A stretch of DNA of 64,000 nucleotides. It comes from Paramacrobiotus metropolitanus. Its lineage: Eukaryota > Tardigrada > Eutardigrada > Parachela > Macrobiotidae. Below, in pieces: positions 43,417 through 54,720 of this stretch. The notes under the pieces were generated by a model. The model worked only from the letters and a program-made list of their open reading frames with translations, did not search any database and was not told where the DNA came from. The stretch's first letter is position 1, and every line of letters starts with the position of its first letter. The DNA is taken from the NCBI RefSeq assembly GCF_019649055.1, contig NW_026570283.1:1-64000 (forward strand), in the 5' to 3' direction. A program made the position numbers and the translations under genes.

Positions 43417-46400
43417 ATGTCTGTGAGGTACTTGGTGGCATTAATTGCCATCTCGCTACGATTTGTAGACGGTAAGTTCTGTGATTTCGTTACAGATGGC
43501 ATCAATAGTATGAGTGAGTTCTTAATTAATTTTATTTTATACTGTATAGAGTGGAACCTCAACAAAAGCGATGTTAAATCGGCGAACGAGCTGTTCAATG
43601 TATTTTCTACGGTTCATCGTATAGCTATCGCACGTAGTCATTAGTCTGTCTATTCTGTTTTAGATAATACATCTATATGTACGAGTATATACTTGTATTT
43701 CTCATTAGGCGTGTTAATGCAGTCATATTTAACGGGAACATTGCCCACAACTTATCACATTCATTTTAAAGTCTTGTTAAGGTCAAGCTTCCATCCAGCT
43801 CGGAGATAAACAACAAAAAAATACTTTTTGAGCATAGTATTTCGATTGTCTGCATAATACTATGTAAAATACATTACATACTGAAATGTCGATGAGTTGC
43901 TGAATGTGTTTGTCATATGTAAGCACTTGTCTATGTAGGTCAATCCGGAGGGTCGGAAATCAATAGCAACACCTCGCTGTACGTGGTGGATATTGCTCAA
44001 GACGAATTGCTAAATCCAATTTTGGCCTCGCTCAATCCTTTTGTTCACCTTTCTCGCCGGCCTTCGCCAACCCGAGTCCCCGTGATACCTCTACCTTCCC
44101 TTCAGTCTTCCGTTTTGTTAATTACATCATTACCAAGCCCCGCAGTTTCTCCGCCGGACCAAACCCCAATCCTGCCTGTTTCACCATCAACCGTTCTCAT
44201 TTCGGATTTTACTCCAATGATCTGGTTTACTAGTTCCGTCGATTACTCTTTTTTATCAACTATCGCCTTCCCATTTGGAACGAGCTCACTCAGCTCAGTC
44301 ATCGACCCAGTTACCAGCGTTTTAATTACTCCCGACTCTGTGTCCGACGCCTTTCTTCCCATTTTCATTACCCCGACTCCCACTGTGACGTTAGAAATGA
44401 CCAGCAGCGTGACAGCTCCAATGTCAACTGTGCAGATGCAGTTGGATGATGGAACAACATTCCCACCGACGACACCGGATTTGCGGACACTGAATGATAC
44501 GCGACTGGTCATTCGTCCGCTTCGACCGACACAGACCGTGTCGCCAGTATTGGTAGTCGGCACACCAACGACACCTTTGAGCACATCACGGCCGACTACA
44601 ACGACGACGACGTTTCAGCCGCCCACTACGACGGTTACAACGGTAGCAACCCCCCTTGCCAATGAAATGCTGCGCATTGGTACGAGAAATTAGCGCTACT
44701 TGTTGCCATACTCCGTTTTATCTTGTTTCTGTTCTTTCTATAAAATTTTTGTTTGTCGGACGTTACTACTCGGAAGTCATTTTTTGATGGTATCGAATTT
44801 CAAGAGTTCCATTCGTTCTTGCATGGCACTTTCTCTTGCAAGTCATTTACACATCCCTTCCAGTTACTCATCTCAGGCGCAGCAGTACTGTAACGATCGT
44901 AGATGAGAAATTATTTATTGCCTTCATTTTCCTGCTTTTCTTATATTAGTGATAGCTCAGCCACGATGGGATCGAACCAATTCGGTTTTGAGCACATACC
45001 GCACTCGAATGGAAGCCGGGTTGTTGAAGGTTTTTCAGGAAGCCGATCGCCGGTACGTCTCACTTCTAGAAGACGAACGGCTGATAAGTAATGCCACGAA
45101 TATCACCACTCCTGGCTTCACAACGACGGTTACACCGGTATCGAACGTAACGGTGAGTGATCCGCTGCTTGGCGTCTGGTTGTACAGATACGTGCGGAAC
45201 CGTTCAGTAATGTGAATAAAAGATTGTACGTGAAAAGCTGATACTATGTATATCTATATTATTAATTTTGCAGATTATACAAATAAATGGTACATCACTT
45301 AACGGAACTGCAGCAACCCAGGTTGATTTCATTCTCTTGCATACCGATCTGGCATTCGGACCGCAGTGGAGCGTTTTAAATGCATCTGACGGGTTAGAGC
45401 GGGTTAATCTGCTCAGCAACGACGAGATCAGCTCCATTCTCGGCAGTGTTGTCTTACAGCGACCTTCCGGTAGAAATATTAATTTCCACAAAATCGCATT
45501 ACTCATACGGTACTGATATCTACATTGTCCGAATTTCTGCTTTAGTGATTTCTGGATTGACTCAAAATTCTTCGCGTCCGTCATCAGCTAGCATTTCATC
45601 GCCAGATTATTACGGAATTATTGTTGGAGTTTCGACGGTAATACTAAAAATAATACCAACTTACGATTTATTTCGGCTACGTCTTTGATATTGTTTACCT
45701 AAAGCAACATACCGCGAGTTACGTCTATAATACTACTAAAGAGTACTTACTTGTGGGTTTTTATATCAGGCGGCGGCAGTTTTATTGGCAATCTGTCTGG
45801 TTTGGCTCTTACTGTGTATTTGGATTCGATGCATACGGAAACCACCTAAAACGGTTCCGACACTGGTACGCTTTTATGATTTTAAACTCAAGCTTTGCTG
45901 TACCGCTCGCCAAGGTTACGGTAATTTTTAAGGAATTTTCTCCATAATAATCTTACCTTACGGCCAATAACCCGTACATGCGTACTTTAGTTGGCAAGAT
46001 TTGATTATAAAGTGACAACACCACCCGGTAGGCGCCTTGGGAACAGTTCGAGCGTGGTGTTGTCAGTTTGTGCTGTCAGTTTCGTAAATTCGCAATTTGC
46101 ACCAACAGGTATCGCATCACTTTACTGCCACGCAAACTTCGTTACCATCGCTCCGGCCGCAACCTGGCGAGTTCAAGGACCAAGGAATTCAGACTGTGCT
46201 AATGCCTCGAAAAAAATCCTTGGTACCTGGTGGACCTTTGGAACAGCTGCCAAATCCATTGCAGCTCCGTGGAACAAAAGAGACCACGTTTATTCAGAAA
46301 AGTTTTAGTGATAAACAACCAACACCGGATCGGGGTGTTCGTATTAGTGAGTCCCGTCCTGTACAAGCAGCTTTTCCTTCCCGAACCCAACCAATTCGTG

Positions 46401-46882
46401 TATGTTACATATTTTTCGGGTGCGTGGAAATCCAAAAAAACGTACATTAAATTTTCAGGAAATTCCGGTAGCTAATTCGGAGCAACCACGGGTCCAATCA
46501 CGCGATAGAACAGTGAATCGCCCAGAAGACGCAATGATAAAGGGCGGGGCAGGACGGGTGAAGCTCATATCCGTTATCAAGTAAACAAGGCGCATTGTAT
46601 AGTTAAATTTCAAAACTCCTGTACAGCAGTTCATGGTATTAAGTTAATAGTTTATAATGTTAAGCACTTTTTTCTAGGACCAATCATATCGATCCAAATT
46701 ATGTGCAAGGTATTTCTAATCGAAAACCTGTTGAATCGCCGCGCAGTAGGTTTGTGAAGATTCGTAGTGGATATGTTAACAACGGGTACGAACCTCAATC
46801 CCACCAGCGTTCTCCGGAATACAAACGCACAGTTGGCGAGATAAAAAGGGAACTGCGAAACTGGGAAATCGGCAACGTCTGA
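43417..46882 (+). CDS. Mucin-like single-pass membrane protein of unknown family (nine exons, 666 residues)
   Basis: The exons are 43417-43471, 43939-44679, 44950-45152, 45274-45469, 45546-45637, 45770-45865, 46109-46399, 46459-46580 and 46678-46882; they sum to 2001 nt. The start encodes a short signal peptide (MSVRYLVALIAISLRFVDG). Exon 2 encodes ~245 residues rich in Ser, Thr and Pro (RPTTTTTTFQPPTTTVTTV), as in O-glycosylated mucin stalks. Exons 3-5 encode a folded extracellular part with several Asn-X-Ser/Thr sites. A TM helix spans exons 5-6 (GIIVGVSTAAAVLLAICLVW) followed by a basic stop-transfer (RCIRKPPK). The cytoplasmic tail of ~210 residues is Pro/Gln/Arg-rich. The domain between stalk and membrane could be SEA-like, but I cannot confirm this. 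Probably a surface glycoprotein. Confidence 0.75.
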
Positions 46883-47060
46883 TTTGTGTTTTCTTTATAA
46901 CACGTTTGCCATCTCCGTGTGCCTCTTTTTTGTTGGTTTTTGTATTAAATAATATTGTAATAATAATTTGTATTACCTTGGCACTGCTTTGTATGTACAT
47001 ACTCTTTAAAGGTCACTGAAGTATAAAACTACGTACAACTAGAAACTTGGTCATGTATGA
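46883..47060. other. Short spacer between convergent genes
   Basis: The 3' ends of the mucin-like gene (+) and the SLC16-like gene (-) are 178 bp apart. AATAAT near 46950 is the closest thing to a polyadenylation signal. Confidence 0.35.
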
Positions 47061-49364
47061 TCAGTGGCATTCAATAGCTGCAACAACAAAGGAACCGGCA
47101 CATATCAAACCACCCGATCCCACCATGAGCCACCGGAAGTCTCCTTGGAGATATTCCACAACAGCACCTTCAATCGAACAACCGTTGCTTATAACAGCCA
47201 TTACAAAAGTTTCTTTGCCACAAATTCCTTCTCTTAAAAAGTAAATTTTAATACGGTACAGCAGCCAGCTTACCAGCGGCTGGAAGGCCTAATAGGGCGG
47301 ATACGCCAAAGGCAAAAACAAAAAAGCCGCTCGCCACTTCGGTTTGTTCTTTTGTTACCAACAAAGGCGTTAACATGGGAAGTCCAACCATGGCACACCC
47401 TATATAAAATTCAAAAAATGATACTGCTGTTATTGTAGTCGTTATTATTACGCGACGTACGTGACAGCAGTTACGTATCTGTACTTGTATCAGTTTCGGT
47501 GTTTGTTGATTCATATGTGCACAATTACCACGTAAATCACAGTTTCACAATATAAAATTATTGATGATAGTGAAAATTCAAACTTGTTCTTTTTAAAATC
47601 GAACAGCAAACAGCACGATTAGTGTGCCTTTAAAGGCACACTATTCGCACGCTTTGAATACATACAACTTGTACTCCTATCAGTTTGGATAATTAAATAT
47701 CTACAGATATGCTTTGTACTGTCAGTAATAATGAATGTTGTGGATGATGGTACAGATAATTAATAATTACGAATTTGGATGACTACATATGGATTACTGT
47801 ACCTCCTCCAAATCCATATACGCAGCAAAACATCACCGCGGTTTTATACGTTGTACAATACAGCGATAAACAAGCAGCCGCCCCTCCACACCACAGCGCT
47901 CCGGCCAGTAAGAAACTTTTATTGACCCACGTCCGGTCAATCAACACCGCGCACACCATCCTCCCCGCCAACTGCGCTACGGCAATTATCGTCAGGAAAG
48001 CCGCCGCATCTACCGCGTTCAACTGCAGCACCTGCTCCGCCCATGACGTAACAAACATAAATATCGGAAAGTATCCGGTAGCAAAAATCAGACACGCCAG
48101 CAGAAAGATATCAAATTTAACCCGCTTAAACATGGCTGGGTCAAAATGCTTTTTGGGATAGTGGGACAAAGGCTCCGGAAGGTGTTTGGGAGCGGGACGC
48201 AGGAGAAGGGCCAGGATACAGCCCTGTAGGGAGACACCGGCAAGAATAAGAAGTGCACCATGAAGGCCATAGTGGTCCAGAAGAAAGGCAGTTAGCAGGG
48301 AGATGACGAAAGTGCCCAGACCGGAAATGACAACAGCCAGGCCGAAGGCGAAACCGCGTTTTGCATCAAACCAGAAGGTCACGCTGGTTAAGGCTGCTAG
48401 CATTATGCAGCCATAGCCAAGACCTGTATCAAGGAAATGGGTATTAAACATGGTGTAATATGGTCGAAGCCAAGAACGGACATTATTCCCACGCAATGCA
48501 TATCGCTCAGTGCCCTGCAGTGGCCAGGAAATAATTATAGGTGAGCGTTATTCATTTACATCAGCCGACATTATATTATTGAATGCATGGTTAAGGGTAC
48601 CGGTCACTGTTTTGTAATTGATGAATCCATACATACCCGTTAGAACGCCTAATGTGCCCATAAGGTAGTAAACATTAGGTGCCCAAAAGCTAGCCACCAT
48701 CCCGCCGGCGGCCAGTAGAGAACCAACAAAGCCCACAACGCGCGCGCCGAACCGGCTGATCAGCACACCAATAAGTGGTCCTAACGTGAGTAGAAAGACA
48801 ACTGATCGCCATGAGAAACAAGTGTAACGCTCAAGTGACAGGAAGCCGGTAAATTGTTTATTGTGCGCATCTTTTTGATTGGTATTGTACATAATATCCC
48901 AATTGCAAGTATAACAGGCAGCAACAAAAACCATAAAGCAGTTTAGCCAACTCAACAAAAACATTGATGATGTAATCATTATTTCACTTATGGTACAAAA
49001 CTGAAAAAAGAGCAAACAGCACAGATAATACATAATTATGTATATCATCAATAATTTTGGGTTTACATATGTTACATAAACCCAAAATTATTGATCCAGT
49101 GTTCCTACCCGACAAAAGCATGGCCCCAAACATGAGGGAAGAGATCCAAGCTGCTTCATTGGCCGGTGAGCTGTAGTAGGACATAAACTCCGGGAAGAGC
49201 ACTCCTGTAGAAAAGCTGACACCATCAGTGATGGTGTAAATCAGACCGGCGGTAGCGCAAATAGCCCACGCATAACCCCGATCCACCTGGTCGCCACCCT
49301 TGTCAAAATAACCCTGATTCCCATTGCCAACGGGCTGCACATGATATTTCGCCGTTCTCGTCAT
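47061..49364 (-). CDS. SLC16 (monocarboxylate transporter)-like major facilitator (five exons, 424 residues)
   Basis: The exons are 49364-49109, 48801-48637, 48423-47803, 47399-47274 and 47167-47061; they sum to 1275 nt. The N-terminal RGYAWAICATAG at the start of TM1 matches the SLC16 signature (D-R/G-G-[YFW]-x-W). The loop 2-3 segment SRFGARVVGFVGS and the TM4-5 segment FWFDAKRGFAFGLAVVISGLG are also typical. A central hydrophilic loop (RPAPKHLPEPLSHYPKKHF) divides two six-TM halves, and the C-terminal half includes SGFFVFAFGVSALLGLPAAG. It should move monocarboxylates or similar solutes with protons across the plasma membrane; the substrate is not predictable. The tail is very short. An ATG 15 bp upstream (49379) is an alternative start. 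Intron 1 holds a strong hairpin. Confidence 0.85.
49047..49095. repeat. 19-bp-arm palindrome in SLC16-like intron 1
   Basis: ATCAATAATTTTGGGTTTA and its exact complement flank an 11-base loop. It could be the remnant of a small foldback element. Confidence 0.7.
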
Positions 49365-51140
49365 GATTACAGATAACAATAATATAATTAATTAGCTTCG
49401 AATTCGAATTAGCTAAATTTTCTAAAAGAATGACTGCAAAAAAGTTAATATTAGTTTCATAAATTCAGCCCATTGTCATGAACGGCCATTGCCAGCGAAA
49501 CAAGCTAAGGCACCGGAAATATATGATGGCCAGAGACGCGACCGCGATTTGCGAGGATCACTTGATTTCTTGTTTGGATGATGTTTACTTTAAACCCGCG
49601 GTACGGTTACCGCTGAACCAGCGCATTACGCCGCACCACCCCGGTTGTAAGGCTGAAAAATCAACACACTTGATGGATTGGCCGCAAGGTAGTAAATGCG
49701 CTGCAGTAATGTGCCGCGCGTCGCGGCGGCCATCGTTGTCGTCTTCGACTACATAAAACGCCGGTGTGTTGGAATTATTGGTGTTTGTACAGAAACAATG
49801 GCAAAAATGTGAACAATTTGCTCTAAATATGGTCAGCTGTATAAGCTTAGCATTATTAAAGCATGACACGTTTGGTTGTCAGTACGTACGACACTTCAAG
49901 CAAGCGTGAAGCGAAGTTACGGCAGGCCTACGAATCGCATGCCGAAAAATTACTAGTTTTTGTTGCAATGTGAACGAGCTCATGTGCCTGGTATTTTGCT
50001 GACTAAACGGTAAAGTCTGGTCGCTGGGGTTTTTTTACGGTAGAACTTTATTATTTGACTAAGCGACAGTAGTATCAAAATGTACACTGGCTGCTAATAA
50101 ACAGCGAAAACCCAGGTTTACAGTGTTTCTGATGCTTTTAATTATGCTGTTGCTCCGGGCGTGATAACGATACTTCGGTACGAGTGCGATGAAGCCTACA
50201 AAAGTTTTGTGAATAAAACCTCCGTGTAAATTAAATTAAGTCTCATTAGGGTCTCAAATTGGCTGCTGTTTGCTTAGAATTTCTCGAAATACGAGTTCAG
50301 TTGAGTATTCGAGTCCTACTATTATTATTAGAAAGTTTCGGTTTATTTTCCAGAAAAAGTACGTATTTATAGATTGGTAAGCCATTTATTGCCTGCAAAA
50401 ATTACTAATAAAGATTTACTATTAACATAATAGATTAGACCGATAAATAAACGACAAGAATAACTTGCAACTAGAATAACTAATCATTTTGGCGCCGCAC
50501 GTTTATAGGTAAATGAGATCCGGCTGTTGAATATTATGACTCTTTAAATGTTCCGACGTATTCGTATACTTCAAATGCGCCAATACATGCAGATTCAGAG
50601 CATCGCACAAAGTTTCTGTAAAGAGTAAATGAAAGAAACAATTCTGGTACGTCGGTATTTTATTTAACGAAATACGAAAGATTTGGATTTGTATGCGCGT
50701 CATTGAACGTTGAAGCGCGAACAATAAGGTATTAAGTATGTGTAGCAATCATTACAAGTTCACGTATTATATGTGGTGATCTATTAGCGCAGTAGCGCGG
50801 AAAAAATAGCACAATATTCACCATCACCAACAAAAGAGAATCATTATTTTAATACTCGTTGGAATACCATTATTAATATAATACGAACAGTCTTTCATTG
50901 CAAGCAGTTCATTTCCTTAGGCATACAGATACATTAGAGAATCAGTCTTCTGTAGCACCTACCAGCATACCAGCATCAGAACATAGGAGATTGGCATTTG
51001 AGATGACGATAAATGTCGAGCAAGACGCAAGCTATAATAAAGCAGTGAAAACACTGATGTCCGACCCACTTCTTCATACTTGATTTTGAAGAAAAGTCTA
51101 TTATTTTTATTAGATATATAATCAGATCCCACTAGGCAGC
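49365..51140. other. Intergenic region
   Basis: A GC-richer patch at 49480-49760 has overlapping ORFs of 92 and 94 codons on opposite strands, but neither resembles a known protein. The rest is AT-rich without recognisable features. Confidence 0.4.
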
Positions 51141-51150
51141 GTATATATGA
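51141..51150 (+). promoter_or_regulatory. TATA box of the chitin-binding protein gene
   Basis: GTATATATGA lies 58 bp before the start codon, with a pyrimidine/AG-rich initiator-like region (GCAGTTTCAGCTGTC) about 20-30 bp downstream. This implies a leader of about 35-40 nt. Confidence 0.6.
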
Positions 51151-51207
51151 GCAGTTTCAGCTGTCTTTAGTTATTTTGTTTAACGGTACTATAAGATCTC
51201 AGATAAA

Positions 51208-52361
51208 ATGAAGTGCCTCATCCTTCTAGCTGCCCTATTGGGGGTATCTTCTGGCGGACTGGTAAGATAAAAATTGTATGTTTTCAATTTTATATTTTTG
51301 TAGTGAATAATGGCATTGTGCAAAAAGAAAAGGCAGTTAGTAATTTTCTTGACTTGTGATAACCATTTCATTGTTAGCAATAAATGGACACATGTCGTAA
51401 ATTTTAAAGGTCAAGCGTGCGGCCCAGAATCAGAATCCCGGTGTATGGAGTGCTCTGGACCAGCTCCGCGGGAAGGCCAAACTGGGCATCGAAGATATTC
51501 GTGCGCTGTTGAGCATCGCCAAGGCCGGACAAGATTATCCCAACTTGAACGAAATTCCAGCCGGAAACTTTGACTGCGGATCGGTTAAAGCTGGATTCTA
51601 TGCCGATGTCGAGTTTAAATGCCAGGGTAAGTAAGACCGGATTTTATGTGCGCGTTATGATTACTGCATGTGCACATAGCGGAGACATATAAAAAAAACA
51701 CGAAGAAACTGTAAAATACCGACGAGCCACTATGGATATACAGTTTGCACTACTTCTATAAGTTGAAACCTGTTTTGTTTCTTGTTGATTAAGTGGCACC
51801 GTTGACTTATTATTAGTAGCATTTATTTCAATCTTTTCTAGCCACCATAGCAAGAGAATTAATTCTGTGTTAAGTTCTTCGTAATCAATACGAGTATTTA
51901 TCGTTGGGGCGTTTATATATATTGTACATAAGAATCAATCCATGCCTTTTCTGTCTGTATCAAATGATTTTTGTTACAGTCATTCGTCGATGTGACGTCA
52001 ACGGTAATCAAACTGCATATTTGTGCCCTAATCTTACGGTAAGCAACTATTTGTAAGACACAATTAAGAGCCCCTTTATCCCCTGCCGTCGCTGCCGATG
52101 AAAAACGTTTTAATTACGCTCGCATAGGTCTTCAACCAAATTACTTTGGTTTGTCACTGGTACTGGGATGTTGATTGCTCCAAAGCCAAAGAGTTTTATG
52201 ATTACTCCAACAGTCGGCTGTACCAAGGACAAGATGTTCCCCTGCTGGACAATGAGGACAGCTATGTTGTAGCAGAGGCCCTAGGCGCAATCAGTCCGGA
52301 TCAGACGGGGAGTGCTGCGGCGGCCGCCAAACCCGCCAAGAGAAAGAACAAGAAATCCTAA
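51208..52361 (+). CDS. Secreted chitin-binding protein (CBM14/peritrophin-A type; four exons, 187 residues)
   Basis: The exons are 51208-51261, 51410-51626, 51980-52038 and 52128-52361; they sum to 564 nt. The signal peptide is MKCLILLAALLGVSSGG. A helical, charged segment (SALDQLRGKAKLGIEDIRAL) leads to a chitin-binding type-2 domain with six cysteines: FDCGSVKAGFYADVEFKCQ, IRRCDVNGN, YLCPNLTVFNQ, LVCHWYWDVDC. This pattern is that of arthropod cuticular chitin-binding proteins. After the domain comes SKAKEFYDYSN and a Lys-rich tail (KPAKRKNKKS). It should be secreted and bind cuticle or gut-lining chitin. A TATA box 58 bp before the ATG supports the chosen start. Confidence 0.9.
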
Positions 52362-53469
52362 GCGAGTACGCCGCGGCAACATATTGCATCGTTTCCGGAA
52401 CCATTTTTTACGATCGGCATTGATTGCTGATGGTTAATGATAGTTGTGGTCTATTCTGCCGGTAAACGATGTTCTACCATGTTTTTGCAATTTTTTTCTA
52501 TCATTCTTGCGGCTTGTTTGTTTGCTGACTGATTGGGAAAATAAGCTAGCTACCTAATTACGAGTATAATGGTCTTTCACGGCGGGAAGCTAAATTCTCT
52601 ACTGACTCTTCGTACCATGCTTGAAAAGTTTCATTGTCAGCTTCATTATTTAATCAGCAGTTTTTATATGTGACAAATTCGAAAGGCTACTAGTACTTGA
52701 AACCACATGGCAATTACTGTGTAAAAATAATACTGTGATAAGTACTGTGTAAATATGCCCCTTCGAAGTTCGAATAATAACCGAACGAGTTGTTTCCAGC
52801 ATAGTTATAATTTCCTGCTATATATGTACACATAAAGTGGACTTCACAAAGATGGTTACACCTGTAGGCTATAGCCGATAGCATATGCATATCATCAGCA
52901 TATGTGTGGATGTATTTGCGTAACCTCCTTTATGAAGTCCACCGTACCATACACATGGCCATGGGTTACTAGCGTATCATCGGTCGTTATACAGAATCGT
53001 ATTGGTTTGTTATCGAAAACTTGGTAAAAGCTAATAGTTCGCCGAATTAGAGCTTGTTGGACGAAAACTTCATGTTAATGCATGTACCTTTGTTCAAGGT
53101 TATCGGTAACACAGTGCTTAAACTATTTTATATTAATCGTAAGTAACGCTGAAGTTTCGCTACTAACAGTAAAGAAATTGCCCACGTATGTACACGTGCA
53201 ACGGCTCCGCTCAACAATGGTATCTAATCGATATGCGTAACGACAATCATTGTGCACCACCGGAAATTTTTCGACAACGGCTATAAACGTGGCTGTGTCG
53301 CGCGATAGAAACGTGAGTAAACCGCACGTGCAGCACACTGCAAATCTACTCTGGAAGTCGCCTTGCGGATAATGATATTATGATTCAACGTGTGCGGTTC
53401 ATTGCCGTTCAACATGTACATGTTCCCTGGAGCACAATGAGCAACTAACGCGACAAAAAAGCAAGATTG
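52362..53469. other. Intergenic, no feature seen
   Basis: Between the 3' ends of the chitin-binding gene and the 107-residue orphan gene. Only short ORFs without context are present. Confidence 0.4.
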
Positions 53470-53902
53470 CTAACATTTTATTTTATCCAGGGTTCTTTCA
53501 AGATTTCCTTGCAGTGTGTCAGTTCGCGAAAGGGCACTACGCGCAGATTCAGTAATGAGCAAAATTTTCCGCCGCAATGTATCTGAGTATGACGAATCTC
53601 GGTCAATATGGCGTTGCATAGTCGACCACTCTATGAGCACGTGATACCAAGCTATCAACTAACGTACATCGTAAACTCGCCATAATACACAAGATGTACG
53701 ACTTTATTAAATATCCACAATATGGTGATATTGTGCAATAATATAACAATTATACCGCATTAAGTACCTCATATAAGCGATCCACCGACGTACATGCACT
53801 TACGCACCGATCGACGATGGTTCGGCAATCAGAACACGATAACCATGTAACGCTAATATCTGCCAAATGTACCCTGAAGTGCTCAACGGAACTTTCCGCC
53901 AT
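53470..53902 (-). CDS. Small protein of unknown family (two exons, 107 residues)
   Basis: The exons are 53902-53768 and 53658-53470 on the minus strand; they sum to 324 nt, phase 0 at a good donor (GAG|GTACTT). The sequence has no signal peptide. It is predicted helical, with a C-terminal charged segment (LRRKILLITESARSALSRTDTLQG...) of coiled-coil-like spacing ending in DKIKC. I do not recognise it. It is head-to-head with the methyltransferase gene, the start codons being 44 bp apart, so the two probably share a promoter. It could be a small subunit of an intracellular complex, but that is a guess. Confidence 0.55.
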
Positions 53903-53946
53903 GGTATGTTCGGTGTTTTTTACTGCATTACACGTGCTTTGACAAA
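53903..53946. promoter_or_regulatory. Putative bidirectional promoter
   Basis: Only 44 bp separate the two divergent start codons, so the two transcription starts must overlap or lie inside each other's leader. No TATA box is visible. This is inference from the spacing. Confidence 0.4.
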
Positions 53947-54720
53947 ATGGAAGACGCGCTTGACGCATTCACTGTGCAGCGGCCGTTGCGGCCAACGCTT
54001 AACCGCCAAGGGTACTGTTTGACCCATCTAGATCCCTACTGCAAAGAGTTTATTGACCTTATGCGGCGGGAAGCACCCGTCCTCCCTGTAGCCGATTTCG
54101 GTTGTGGCTACGGGTTTATGACATTGCGGTTGTTGGAAACGGGCTGTGATGTGATTGCCAATGATCTGCATGAGCCCCACTTGGTGGAACTGCATCACGA
54201 AAAAGCTACACGGTTTCCCGAAGCTTTGCGAATTATTCCCGGTGATTGTACACAATTGACCTTTGCCTCCAATAGTTTAGGCGGCATCCTGGCATCACGA
54301 TGGATTCACTGGCTTACCTCAGCGGAAGCCATTCGGGATATCCTGAAGAAATTTTATGATTGGTTGACCCCGGATGGTGTTGCATGTATAACGTGTGGGT
54401 TATGCGCACCAGCCGCGACACCGGCAGCGTATTTGGAGTATTTACGAAAAAAGGAGGCGGCAGAAGAGTGGCCGGGATGGTTGTCCATGTCGGGCGGGGA
54501 TATTAAGGAGTGGATTACCAAGTTGGCAAATGCGCCGGATATGTATTACGGATTTGATGAGGATGTGTTGGTAAGGGAAGTGGAGTTAGTTGGGTTTTCG
54601 GTGGAAAAATGCGGCTTGTTTGGTACGGCCGGAGTGACCCCTGGCAGCCAACTGGAGAACAGTCATGTTGGCGTGGTCGCCAGAAAAGTGCTCACTGAAA
54701 ACGCTAGGAGAATTATTTAG
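53947..54720 (+). CDS. Intronless class I SAM-dependent methyltransferase (257 residues)
   Basis: Single exon. Motif I of the Rossmann fold is VADFGCGYGFMTL (residues 48-60), which binds S-adenosylmethionine. The acidic end of strand 2 is ANDLHEP (D73). A post-I region IIPGDCTQLTFASNSLGGILASRW fits motifs II and III, followed by a helix and the LTPDGVACI turn. The substrate cannot be told. It is one of the few intron-free genes in the window and is closely paired with an intron-containing gene. That could reflect retroposition or acquisition from bacteria, but base composition by eye does not decide. The start was chosen as the first in-frame ATG after the divergent gene. Confidence 0.82.
   Translation: MEDALDAFTVQRPLRPTLNRQGYCLTHLDPYCKEFIDLMRREAPVLPVADFGCGYGFMTLRLLETGCDVIANDLHEPHLVELHHEKATRFPEALRIIPGDCTQLTFASNSLGGILASRWIHWLTSAEAIRDILKKFYDWLTPDGVACITCGLCAPAATPAAYLEYLRKKEAAEEWPGWLSMSGGDIKEWITKLANAPDMYYGFDEDVLVREVELVGFSVEKCGLFGTAGVTPGSQLENSHVGVVARKVLTENARRII

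Noticed and set aside
44243-44584. A 113-codon minus-strand ORF
   Set aside because: Antisense to the Ser/Thr-rich exon of the mucin-like gene, whose codons generate it.
49478-49869. Overlapping ORFs of 92 and 94 codons on opposite strands in a GC-richer patch
   Set aside because: Neither shows a family pattern, and overlapping opposite frames in GC-rich DNA are expected by chance.
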